Origin: an uncultured Selenomonadaceae bacterium
GTDB taxonomy: Bacteria > Bacillota > Negativicutes > Selenomonadales > Selenomonadaceae
Length of the DNA: 14,807 bases
Direction: 5' to 3'
Assembly: GCA_945637225.1 (NCBI GenBank)
Contig: CALZDE010000030.1
Span: 1 to 14,807 of the forward strand
Position numbers and translations under genes: made by a program. This document shows positions 1-7,126 of this stretch, in pieces (the stretch's first letter is position 1; each line of letters begins with the position of its first letter). The notes below the pieces were generated by a model that had not been told where the DNA came from, ran no database searches, and was given only the letters and a program-made list of their open reading frames with translations.

Positions 1-9
1 TTTTATTAA

Positions 10-66
10 AAAGTTTTTATAGTAGAGAATGAAAAGTATAGGAAAATACAAAGTTTTTATAGTAGA
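10..66. repeat. Two-copy 17-bp direct repeat, 40-bp period
   Basis: The 17-base unit aaagtttttatagtaga occurs at 10-26 and again, identical, at 50-66. The 23 bases between the copies are A-rich and carry no obvious gene. The window starts just upstream, so more copies could lie outside it. The period is too short for a usual CRISPR array and the unit has no dyad symmetry. Its function is not recognised. Confidence 0.6.
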
Positions 67-164
67 AAAAGAATAAAAATATCCAAGAGATTGTTGATTT
101 ATTGGATTATTCAATGGAAAAAGTCACTAAAGTTGCTAAAGATAATGGTTTTGTTACCACTTAA
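66..164 (+). pseudogene. Possible C-terminal remnant of a decayed protein gene
   Basis: The frame from 66 to the TAA at 162-164 reads as a plausible protein tail, including the stretch NIQEIVDLLDYSMEKVTKVA. It has no start codon or ribosome binding site, and a TAG at 63-65 closes the frame upstream. The helix-turn-helix-like pattern (I-x-x-I-x-x-x-x-x-x-S-x-x-x-V) resembles the C-terminal tails of Rpn/PD-(D/E)XK nuclease-family 'transposase' proteins, but this is a resemblance by eye only. It could be the 3' end of a frameshifted or deleted gene, or chance. Confidence is low. Confidence 0.25.
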
Positions 165-197
165 TGGGATAATTTATACGTGTAACATATGAATTAA

Positions 198-225
198 GGG
201 CTGTGAAAAATGATTTTCACAGCCC
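198..225 (-). terminator. Hairpin terminator of the serA-serC operon, possibly bidirectional
   Basis: GGGCTGTGAAAA (198-209) and TTTTCACAGCCC (214-225) form a perfect 12-bp stem with a 4-base loop, about 37 bases beyond the serC stop. On the minus strand the stem is followed by TTAATTC, a weak U-tract. On the plus strand it is followed by TGTTTTAA. It could therefore stop transcription from both sides. The main client is serC. Confidence 0.75.
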
Positions 226-262
226 TGTTTTAATGGGGTTGACCCCGATATTATTTTTAATT

Positions 263-1354
263 TTATGCGTTAGCCTTGCGGAACTTCTCCATGAAGTCAG
301 CTAACTTCTCACAGCCCTCATAAGGCATCGCATTGTAGATAGAAGTACGCATACCGCCAACAGAACGATGACCCTTGGTACCAGCTAAGCCATTTTCCAG
401 AGCCTCAGCTGCGAACTTCTTCTCCAGCTCCTCAGTTGGGAGGCGGAAGGTTACGTTCATGAAGGAACGGCTGTCCTTATCTGCATGACCTGTATAGAAG
501 CCATTGGAATTGTCAATAGCACCATATACCAGAGCAGCCTTCTTCTTGTTACGCTCTGCCATTACCTCTAAGCCACCCTGAGACTTAATCCACTTTGCGG
601 TCTTGCCAACCATGTAAATGCAGAAAGCAGGTGGGGTATTGTACAGGGAATTCTTGCTGTAGAAGGTATCATAACGGAGCATAGTAGGCAGGCCTTCTGG
701 GCTCTTTTCCAGCATGGACTTCTTAGCAACTACCAGAACTACACCAGCAGGGCCGAGATTCTTCTGTACGCCTGCATAGATGAAGCTGAACTTGGAGAAG
801 TCAAGAGGACGGGAAAGAATATCAGAGGACATATCAGCAATCAGAGGTACGTCGCCAGTCTCTGGAATGTAGTGATACTCAGTACCGAAAATAGTGTTGT
901 TGTAGCATACATGGAGATATGCGGCATCATCACTCAGCTTGATTTCATCCTGAGTAGGAACGTGCTTGAAGTTTACGTCCTTGCTGGAAGCAGCTACATA
1001 GCCACGGCCAAGGATTTCAGCTTCTTTGTAAGCCTTAGAAGCAAAGGAACCGGAAAGGATGTAGTTACCGCGCTTCTCTGGGGTAGCAAAGTTCATAGGA
1101 ATCATGTCGAACTGCATGGAGGCGCCACCCTGAATAAAGAGAACCTCGTAATCATCGCCAAGGCCCATTAATTCCTTAATATCAGCCTTTGCCTGATTAT
1201 GAACTTCATCATACTGCTTAGCACGATGGCTAATTTCCAGAATGGACATACCAGAATTATCAAAGTTTAAAAACTCAGCCTGTGCTTCCTTCAGAACCTC
1301 AAGAGGCAGCATAGAAGGACCTGGATTAAAGTTGTATACGCGATTTGCTTCCAT
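263..1354 (-). CDS. serC: Phosphoserine aminotransferase SerC
   Basis: A PLP-dependent, cytosolic class V aminotransferase. It transfers the amino group of glutamate to 3-phosphohydroxypyruvate, giving O-phospho-L-serine, the second step of serine synthesis. The family also acts on the related intermediate in pyridoxine synthesis. The 363-residue length matches the family (about 360). Visible motifs are the N-terminal NFNPGPS, the phosphate-contact loop FIQGGASMQF (73-82), NNTIFGTEY (152-160), ADMSSD (173-178) with the PLP-ring aspartate, the Schiff-base lysine K198 in AGVQKNLGPAG, and the C-terminal RSVGGMRTSIYNAMP. The start is supported by AGGAG nine bases upstream of the ATG. It lies 23 bases after serA, with no promoter or terminator seen between them, so the two are co-transcribed under the serA T-box leader. 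Confidence 0.97.
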   Translation of the reverse strand: MEANRVYNFNPGPSMLPLEVLKEAQAEFLNFDNSGMSILEISHRAKQYDEVHNQAKADIKELMGLGDDYEVLFIQGGASMQFDMIPMNFATPEKRGNYILSGSFASKAYKEAEILGRGYVAASSKDVNFKHVPTQDEIKLSDDAAYLHVCYNNTIFGTEYHYIPETGDVPLIADMSSDILSRPLDFSKFSFIYAGVQKNLGPAGVVLVVAKKSMLEKSPEGLPTMLRYDTFYSKNSLYNTPPAFCIYMVGKTAKWIKSQGGLEVMAERNKKKAALVYGAIDNSNGFYTGHADKDSRSFMNVTFRLPTEELEKKFAAEALENGLAGTKGHRSVGGMRTSIYNAMPYEGCEKLADFMEKFRKANA

Positions 1355-1377
1355 TATATGTATCTCCTTATATTATA

Positions 1378-2955
1378 TTACAGAACATTAAAGTTAATAA
1401 CCTTAGCATCGAAAATGCCATCCATATTGACAACCAGCTTCAGAACATCTGCTGGAACCTCATTATCAAGGGAAAGAATCATGAGGCTCTTGTCTTCGGT
1501 GGTGCTGCCTACCTGCATACCATTGATGTTTACATTAGCTGCACCCATGATGGAACCTACCTGACCAATTACACCAGGACGGTTGATATGAGGAGCGATG
1601 AGGATATAGTTGGTAGGAGCAAGGTCAACGCGGTTATTGTTGATGGAAATGATACGTGCCTTCTCAGCGAAGAGAGTACCAGTGATATTTACCTCGCCCT
1701 TAGCGGTGGTAGCAGTTACAGTAATGAGATTTTCGTAGCGGTTTACATCTTCTTCCTTAGTCTCGGTGATGGTGATGTTACGCTCCTTGGCAATTGCAGG
1801 GGCATTTACGTAGTTTACAGTCTTTTCCATAACAGCGGAAAGCATGCCCTTGATAACTGCGGTAGAAATCATCTTGGTATTAACTTCGGTGAGCTTGCCC
1901 TTATAGGAAACCTCAACCTTATTAATAGCACCATCAGCCAGACTGCGAACTGCACAGCCCATGCGCTCTGCCAGATCAAAGTAAGGAGCAATTACGTTCA
2001 TTACCTGCTGGGAAACAGGTGCCATATTAACTGCGGTCATAACAGGCTCGCCATTTAATGCTGCCTTGATGCCCTTAGCAACATCGAGAGCAACACCAAT
2101 CTGAGCCTCAACAGTAGAAGCACCCAGATGTGGGGTAACAGTAATGCCAGGAACGCCCAGTAATGGATGGTCAGCAGGAATTGGCTCACTGGTGAATACG
2201 TCAATAGCAGCAGAAGCAACCTGACCGGAAAGAACTGCATCACGGAGGTCTTCCTCAACAATGATACCGCCACGGGCACAGTTTACAAGACGAACGCCCT
2301 TCTTCATGCGAGCCATAACGTCCTTATTAATCATGCCTTCAGTCTCAGGGGTCTTTGGCATATGTACAGTGATGAAATCAGCAGTTTCAATAACCTCATC
2401 AAAGGTACCAACCTTTACGCCCATATCCTTAGCACGTTCTTCGTTGATGAATGGGTCATAGCCGATAACCTTCATGTCAAATGCCAGTGCACGCTTTGCA
2501 ACACCACTGCCGATACGGCCCATACCGATAACGCCCAGAGTCTTGCCCTTCAGCTCAACACCGGTGTACTGCTTGCGGTTCCACTCACCCTTCTGGAGAG
2601 TTTCATTAGCAATTGCAATATTACGGGACATAGCCATCATCATAGCGAAGGTATGCTCAGTAGCGGCGATGGTATTACCACCTGGGGAGTTGATTACGAT
2701 GATACCACGAGCAGTAGCAGCAGGTACATCAATGTTATCAACACCTACACCAGCACGGCCAATAATCTTCAGGTTCTTAGCAGCTGCGATTACCTCAGCG
2801 GTAACTTTGGAAGCAGAGCGAACGATAAGAGCATCAAATTCAGGGATAATCTCCAGCAGTTCCTCAGCAGAGAGCTTATCCTTTTTCACACACTCGAAAT
2901 CGGCAAGGATGTCAACGGCTTCCTGAGATACGCCATCAGCGATTAAGACTTTCAT
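1378..2955 (-). CDS. serA: D-3-phosphoglycerate dehydrogenase SerA (long, ACT-domain form)
   Basis: Oxidises 3-phosphoglycerate to 3-phosphohydroxypyruvate with NAD+, the committed step of serine synthesis in the cytosol. At 525 residues it is the long form seen in B. subtilis and Mycobacterium. It has an N-terminal catalytic half, a Rossmann NAD domain with GMGRIG at 144-149, an intervening domain (about 315-440) and a C-terminal ACT domain (about 453-525, beginning ILIAPHINRPGVIGQVG). The catalytic residues of the D-hydroxyacid dehydrogenase family are present: R228 in NCARGG, E257 in TSEP and H276 in TPHLGAST. In this family the ACT domain commonly mediates serine feedback; that role here is inferred. 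The start has a strong SD, GGAGG, nine to ten bases before the ATG. It is the first gene of the serA-serC operon, and its leader is a serine T-box. Confidence 0.97.
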   Translation of the reverse strand: MKVLIADGVSQEAVDILADFECVKKDKLSAEELLEIIPEFDALIVRSASKVTAEVIAAAKNLKIIGRAGVGVDNIDVPAATARGIIVINSPGGNTIAATEHTFAMMMAMSRNIAIANETLQKGEWNRKQYTGVELKGKTLGVIGMGRIGSGVAKRALAFDMKVIGYDPFINEERAKDMGVKVGTFDEVIETADFITVHMPKTPETEGMINKDVMARMKKGVRLVNCARGGIIVEEDLRDAVLSGQVASAAIDVFTSEPIPADHPLLGVPGITVTPHLGASTVEAQIGVALDVAKGIKAALNGEPVMTAVNMAPVSQQVMNVIAPYFDLAERMGCAVRSLADGAINKVEVSYKGKLTEVNTKMISTAVIKGMLSAVMEKTVNYVNAPAIAKERNITITETKEEDVNRYENLITVTATTAKGEVNITGTLFAEKARIISINNNRVDLAPTNYILIAPHINRPGVIGQVGSIMGAANVNINGMQVGSTTEDKSLMILSLDNEVPADVLKLVVNMDGIFDAKVINFNVL

Positions 2956-3065
2956 TTTTTAATATCCTCCTTAGCAGTGACTAATAACATAGTCCCTAAT
3001 AAAATAATTAAGATTATTAGAGTTTTACTTAAATAATAATAAAGAATAATTCTTAATTTTGGTAC

Positions 3066-3097
3066 AAAAAAACTTCATCCCTAACTTTGGGACGAAG
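3066..3097 (-). terminator. Regulated terminator of the T-box leader
   Basis: On the minus strand CTTCGTCCC (3097-3089) pairs with GGGATGAAG (3081-3073), nine pairs including one G-T, around a 7-base loop and followed by seven T (3072-3066). Its left arm overlaps the CGTCCC that the T-box needs for the antiterminator, so the two structures exclude each other. About 110 A+T-rich bases separate it from the serA start codon. Confidence 0.92.
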
Positions 3098-3293
3098 CTG
3101 ACTCCGTGGTGCCACCCAAATCGTGCAAAAACACAACTCAGTGAAGGCTCAATGACCTTCTGGCTGTAAGGGGCACCCCCTCCGATTCATCACCGGACAC
3201 TCCGAGGCGGAACAGCTGTCATTTCTCACTGCCTCACACCAGCCGGCAGCTCTCTTGATCGTCCTGTACAGTTGCTTCCTCATCATCGCATTT
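3066..3293 (-). promoter_or_regulatory. T-box leader, serine-specific (UCC specifier), controlling serA-serC
   Basis: Read on the minus strand. The 14-base T-box GGGTGGCACCACGG lies at 3117-3104 with bulge UGGC, which pairs with the GCCA end of a tRNA with discriminator G, as in tRNA-Ser. Stem I starts near 3288 and closes with CGAT/ATCG (3288-3285 with 3186-3183). GAGG (3281-3278) pairs with CCTC (3207-3204), and CTGT (3271-3268) with ACAG (3219-3216). The loop between these helices holds TCC at 3211-3209, six bases before GAG, the specifier spacing I recall for the glyQS T-box. An AGAGAG motif follows on the left arm. The antiterminator second helix ACGGAG/CTTCGT and CCC for GGG are present. 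Uncharged tRNA-Ser(GGA) should favour antitermination and so raise serA-serC expression when serine is short. Confidence 0.93.
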
Positions 3294-3299
3294 AGTATT

Positions 3300-3328
3300 T
3301 TTATATTATGTATACTCAGCGGTATCAA
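3300..3328 (-). promoter_or_regulatory. Sigma-A-type promoter of the serA-serC T-box transcript
   Basis: On the minus strand TTGATA (3328-3323) is followed after exactly 17 bases by TATAAA (3305-3300). The predicted start is near 3293, a few bases before T-box stem I. It is the best-spaced match upstream of the leader. Confidence 0.7.
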
Positions 3329-3514
3329 CCACGTTTTATATTATATTTTATCCTGCTAAAAAAGTCAAGTGTATATTGTAAAAAAACTTTTATATTTTAT
3401 TAAAATAAAGAAAACTGTAACGATTTCATTTTTTTTTGAAAAATTTTACGATATTTTGTAACATTTGCAGTGAACTTTTAGCAAAAGATGTAGGAAAAAT
3501 TGTATACTGCGTTA

Positions 3515-3543
3515 TTGACAATCATTTTGTGCTATGATATTTA
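3515..3543 (+). promoter_or_regulatory. Putative promoter of the diguanylate cyclase gene
   Basis: A perfect -35 TTGACA at 3515-3520 is followed by 17 bases and TATTTA (3538-3543). An alternative is an extended -10, TGCTATGAT, at 3530-3538 without a good -35 of its own. Either puts the start near 3545-3550, about 90 bases before the chosen start codon. The remaining bases between the divergent serA promoter and this one (3329-3514) are A+T-rich, with no gene visible. Confidence 0.55.
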
Positions 3544-3638
3544 GGAATAAAATGCTTATTGCATTTTCTTATTGATGGCGTTATAATGTTGCAGAGTGGT
3601 TATTTTATGTGCTTATTGTGTACTTAGGACGTGTTTGT

Positions 3639-5408
3639 ATGACTGAAGTGAGTAAAAGAAACAAGGAATTGAGAGAAATTATCGACAAAATAATCTCTTT
3701 AAATGACAATCTTTCGGAGCATATTGAGATTATTTCCAATGCTGGCTATGGTATCTGGCATATCATTCTGAAGGATGGCGAAAAGCCTAGAATGCAGGTA
3801 AATGAAAAGATGTCAGAGCTTTTGGACATAGACAGCACCGTTATGACAGAGGAAGAAATCTATAACAGCTGGTATGATTATATTCTTCCAGAAGCGATAC
3901 CTTCTGTACAGCTCAGTGTGCAGGAAATGATGGACGGAAAGTTTTCTGAAAATACATATAAGTGGAAGCATCCATCCAAAGGGGTTATCTATGTAAGATG
4001 CGGTGGTACATCTATGAAGCTTTCCGATGATACTACTGTGATTCGAGGCTATCATACCGATGTAACAGAAATTGTTCATAAGGAACAGGAACAAAAAGAA
4101 ATTCTGAGAGAAGCAAAGTGTCTAGCAGATGCACGTAATGTTGAGCTTACCAAGCAGTTAAAAATAATAAATACCATTGCTAAGGTATTTAACTGTATTT
4201 ATTTTTTCAGCCTGAAAGATTATTCCTTTATGGAATTGGGCTCAGAAATGGAGCTTGTCAGTAATCTAGTCAGCAATAAAACTGATGCCAGAGAGGCCTT
4301 CAAGGGGGTATATAAGGTAATTTTATCTCCTGAAATGCGGGCTGAGGGCGAGGAATTTATGAATCTTGAAACCTTGAATGAACGCCTGCAAGGTAAGGAA
4401 TGGATTTCCCGTCAGTTCTATGGACCTATCAATGGCTGGTTTGAAGGTCTTTTTATTGTAGCTGACAGAGATGAAGATGGCAATTGCAATCATGTCATTT
4501 GGGCTACCAGAGATATCAATGAAAGCAAAATGCGTGAAGAAAGTCTTATTCATAAATCCAACATTGATGAACTGACTCATATGTATAACAGATGGGCCTA
4601 CGAGGAAATGATTGGTATTTATGAAAGCAATGGAATACCAGATGATTTGGTTTATATATCCATTGATGTAAATGGCTTGAAGGTAGTAAATGACACGATG
4701 GGACATGAGGCTGGTGACAAGCTGATTCGTACAGCCTGCCAGTATATGACACGTGCATTTGGACGGCATGGCAAGATATTCCGCACTGGCGGTGATGAAT
4801 TTATTGCCATGCTTAATGTTTCTGCTAAAACACTGGAGCATCTCAAAAAAGACATCGATAAGCTGAATAACAACTGGTATGAAGAAGTAGCGGTATCCTG
4901 CGGTTATGTAGCAAGGTGGGAAGCAAAGGAACTGTCTATACAGGAAATTGCCTCCATTGCTGACCAGAGGATGTACAAGGCAAAAGAGGCATACTATAAA
5001 AATAAGGGTATCGACCGCAAAGGTCAGAAGGAAGCTCATGCCGCCTTGGAGCTGTTGTATTCAAAGATTTTAAAAATCAATATTACGGATGACACTTATC
5101 AGATTTTGGATATTGGCAAGGAGGAAAATATAGAGGAAGTCCGTAATATAGGCAGTATTTCTGGGTGGCTGAAGCAGTTTGCAAATTCGGACAGGATTCA
5201 CCCAGATTATTCACAGGAATTTATGGAAAAAACAGATTTTGGATATCTGAAAAATTATTTCAGAGAAGGCAAAAAGCGTTTTGGCTTTATATACAAAAAG
5301 AATTATGATGGTGTTTATAAGGATACCATTATGGAAATCATTCCTGCCAAAGATTACAGCGAAGAGCTACAGACATTTTTTTTGTATGTAAAACGAATTG
5401 AAGAATAA
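3639..5408 (+). CDS. Diguanylate cyclase: PAS-PAS-GGDEF with C-terminal PAS-like domain
   Basis: Predicted to make c-di-GMP from two GTP in response to an unknown signal. Numbering from the ATG at 3639 (589 residues): a short coiled N-terminus, a PAS/PAC-like domain (about 25-150, ending RGYHTDVTEI), a helical linker, a second PAS-like domain (about 175-295, ending VIWATRDINES), then GGDEF (about 305-460) opening DELTHMYNR and carrying RTGGDEF with the signature at 384-388. The RxxD inhibitory site expected five residues before GGDEF is absent (GRHG instead). About 115 residues follow GGDEF (IleLysIleAsnIleThr-type start, ending LYVKRIEE), resembling another PAS-type fold but not assigned. 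No membrane segment is seen, so it should be cytosolic. An ATG at 3609 is possible but lacks an SD and would add a hydrophobic decapeptide; the ATG at 3639 has AGGA nine bases upstream. It is monocistronic, with its own terminator. Confidence 0.88.
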   Translation: MTEVSKRNKELREIIDKIISLNDNLSEHIEIISNAGYGIWHIILKDGEKPRMQVNEKMSELLDIDSTVMTEEEIYNSWYDYILPEAIPSVQLSVQEMMDGKFSENTYKWKHPSKGVIYVRCGGTSMKLSDDTTVIRGYHTDVTEIVHKEQEQKEILREAKCLADARNVELTKQLKIINTIAKVFNCIYFFSLKDYSFMELGSEMELVSNLVSNKTDAREAFKGVYKVILSPEMRAEGEEFMNLETLNERLQGKEWISRQFYGPINGWFEGLFIVADRDEDGNCNHVIWATRDINESKMREESLIHKSNIDELTHMYNRWAYEEMIGIYESNGIPDDLVYISIDVNGLKVVNDTMGHEAGDKLIRTACQYMTRAFGRHGKIFRTGGDEFIAMLNVSAKTLEHLKKDIDKLNNNWYEEVAVSCGYVARWEAKELSIQEIASIADQRMYKAKEAYYKNKGIDRKGQKEAHAALELLYSKILKINITDDTYQILDIGKEENIEEVRNIGSISGWLKQFANSDRIHPDYSQEFMEKTDFGYLKNYFREGKKRFGFIYKKNYDGVYKDTIMEIIPAKDYSEELQTFFLYVKRIEE

Positions 5409-5424
5409 AATAGTGTATATTAAG

Positions 5425-5452
5425 TCTGCAATAGTATTTGCAGGCTTTTTTA
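5425..5452 (+). terminator. Terminator after the diguanylate cyclase gene
   Basis: GTCTGCAA (5425-5432) pairs with TTGCAGGC (5439-5446), eight pairs with one G-T, around a 6-base loop and followed by six T. It lies 17 bases after the stop codon, so the cyclase is separated from the yaaR cluster. Confidence 0.85.
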
Positions 5453-5573
5453 GTATACATTTGGTGTACACTACTGGAGTATAAGGGGAGCCGCACAATG
5501 TATGAATAAGAGGATTTACGTATATGAAATAGCTGTAGAAAACAAATAAATTCTTTATTTCCTAGAGGTAATG

Positions 5574-5582
5574 TGCTATAAT
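5574..5582 (+). promoter_or_regulatory. Extended -10 promoter of the yaaR-holB-ricT cluster
   Basis: TGCTATAAT at 5574-5582 is a perfect extended -10. The -35 position 17 bases upstream (5554-5559) reads only TTTATT, so recognition would lean on the TG. A dyad, AAATAAA-TTC-TTTATTT (5544-5560), overlaps this -35 region and could be a repressor site or a chance A+T palindrome. The rest of 5453-5573 shows no gene. Confidence 0.65.
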
Positions 5583-5625
5583 AATATGTTAGATATTGTA
5601 TTTTGAGGAAAGCCAAGGTGAGAAC

Positions 5626-6075
5626 ATGATTAAGTTAGATGGCGTACCTTTACAGCAGCCATTGCCAATTGGCGATAAGGAAGTACGTAATAAGGTAGGC
5701 AGTGCAGACTTTGACTTTTATACTGAGCTGGAGGACCGCGACGAGGAAATCAGCCGTGATGACCTGCAGAAGCTTTTAGATAAGATTGATGAGCAGGGTG
5801 CAAGGCTCACTAAGACACCTACCTATGATGAATTGAAGGAATACCGTACCCTCATTAAGAATTTTGTTGGTACTGCGATAGGTCAGATGTACTCTGTCAA
5901 TAACAAGACAGGCTGGGACCGTTTTGGCCGTCAGAAGGCGTATACTACAGTTAGAAAAATTGACCGTGAGCTGGAGAATATGGCAGAGTCTATCAGATTG
6001 GGACAGGCAGACCAGCTGAGCATAATTGCCAGCCATGATGCCATCAAGGGTATGCTGGTAGATTTGTACATGTGA
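5626..6075 (+). CDS. yaaR: YaaR family protein (DUF327)
   Basis: A 149-residue soluble, charged, mostly helical protein of the YaaR family (B. subtilis YaaR is of similar size). Its function is not established. Family-like features are the C-terminal half with the TYDELKEYRTLIKNFVG segment and the basic WDRFGRQKAYTTVRKID segment, followed by an acidic helix ending in KGMLVDLYM. No signal peptide or membrane segment is seen. The ATG at 5626 is chosen because AAGGTGAG lies just upstream; an in-frame TTG at 5596 would add ten residues without an SD. It is the first gene of the cluster and sits directly before holB, as in B. subtilis. There yaaQ and tmk usually come before yaaR; here they are absent and a diguanylate cyclase is the neighbour. 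Confidence 0.9.
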   Translation: MIKLDGVPLQQPLPIGDKEVRNKVGSADFDFYTELEDRDEEISRDDLQKLLDKIDEQGARLTKTPTYDELKEYRTLIKNFVGTAIGQMYSVNNKTGWDRFGRQKAYTTVRKIDRELENMAESIRLGQADQLSIIASHDAIKGMLVDLYM

Positions 6076-6079
6076 TAAT

Positions 6080-7126
6080 ATGAATACAGATTGGACAAGG
6101 ATTGTTGGTCATAAAAACAATATAGAAAAGCTTCAGCAGATGGTAGAGGAAAACCGTCTGCCTCATGCTTTGCTTTTTACGGGACAGGAGGGTATAGGCA
6201 AGAGTCTCATAGCAGAGGCATTGGCAACATCGCTTTTATGCAAGGAAAATAAAAATGGTGTTCCCTGCGGTAAATGTCCTGCCTGTGTGGGGATGTCTAA
6301 TGATACTCATCCCGATTTTTATCGTCTTGTTCCTATGACTAAGAATGAGTATGAGGGAAAACCGGAAAAAAGTGCGACTGCCAAACGTATTCTCCGCATT
6401 GAGCAGATGAGGGATATGCAGGAAAGGGCTTCAAGGGTGCCTGTTCTTTCAGAGCGTTCTGTCATCATTATTGAAGGCGTAGAGACAATGCAGGAGGCGG
6501 CCGCCAACTCGATTTTAAAGACGATTGAGGAGCCGGAAGGGCCTGTTGTATTCATTCTCATTACAAGTCATCCTGCCTTTTTGCTGGATACCATTCGTTC
6601 CCGTTGTATGATTATGGAATTTGGTATACTGTCGGATGAAGAAATCATGGGCTATCTGCAAAATCAGGGTATAACTGAGTTTGTGGCAAGGGGACTGGCT
6701 TCTTTGGCCGATGGCAGTATTGGCCGTGCAGTTACCTTGCAGGGGGAGCGTTTGCAGGAACTTCATGGCGAGGCAATAAAGCTTCTTACGGATTTACCCA
6801 TCATGACAAATGAGCGTATCTGGAAGCAGGGCGAGGTCATGGAGAAGTGGAGCAGGGAAGATTTAAAGGAATGGCTCGGCTTTTTGGCGATGATTTTCAG
6901 GGATATGCTTCTTCTCTATACAGGTCAGGGAACTGGGCTTTACAATCAGAAGGACAATGAAGCACTGGGACGGCTTTTGCGGAAATACAGCACTCGCAAG
7001 GTGGATGCTATGCTGAAGTTAGTTTTGGCGTGTCAGTTCCGTTTTATAAGGTCGAATGTAAATATCAGATTAACAATAGAAGCTTTTTTAATAAGGCTTA
7101 AAGATATACATACTGGAGGTTTTTAA
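6080..7126 (+). CDS. holB: DNA polymerase III delta' subunit HolB
   Basis: Subunit of the clamp loader that opens the sliding clamp and places it on primed DNA. The 348-residue protein has the AAA+ order expected: HALLFTGQEGIGKS with a complete Walker A (35-42), a four-cysteine zinc site (C54, C63, C66, C69), a degenerate Walker B (SVIIIEGVE, about 127-134), and the SRC motif at 174-176 that supplies an arginine finger to the neighbouring subunit. The C-terminal collar domain follows from about 220. A dnaX (tau/gamma) product is unlikely at this length and in this position between yaaR and ricT. It starts four bases after the yaaR stop with no clear SD, which suggests translational coupling. 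Its stop overlaps the ricT ATG by one base (TAATG). Confidence 0.95.
   Translation: MNTDWTRIVGHKNNIEKLQQMVEENRLPHALLFTGQEGIGKSLIAEALATSLLCKENKNGVPCGKCPACVGMSNDTHPDFYRLVPMTKNEYEGKPEKSATAKRILRIEQMRDMQERASRVPVLSERSVIIIEGVETMQEAAANSILKTIEEPEGPVVFILITSHPAFLLDTIRSRCMIMEFGILSDEEIMGYLQNQGITEFVARGLASLADGSIGRAVTLQGERLQELHGEAIKLLTDLPIMTNERIWKQGEVMEKWSREDLKEWLGFLAMIFRDMLLLYTGQGTGLYNQKDNEALGRLLRKYSTRKVDAMLKLVLACQFRFIRSNVNIRLTIEAFLIRLKDIHTGGF

Noticed and set aside
10..66. Possible CRISPR array
   Set aside because: There are only two 17-base units with a 23-base gap, no dyad in the unit and no cas genes nearby.
1345..2946. Long open frames on the plus strand opposite serA, up to 259 codons
   Set aside because: They lack ribosome binding sites, have no recognisable protein features and arise from the codon bias of serA, whose own motifs are unmistakable.
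3609..3638. Earlier ATG for the diguanylate cyclase
   Set aside because: No SD precedes it and it would add a hydrophobic decapeptide. The ATG at 3639 has AGGA at a workable distance.
4323..5039. 238-codon minus-strand open frame inside the diguanylate cyclase gene
   Set aside because: It is antisense to clear GGDEF coding sequence, has no SD and looks like no known family. Apparent hydrophobic runs come from the complement of Asp/Glu/Lys codons.
5453..5573. Possible small gene or riboswitch before yaaR
   Set aside because: Short frames here lack SDs, and no conserved riboswitch core is visible; only an extended -10 promoter and weak dyads are supported.
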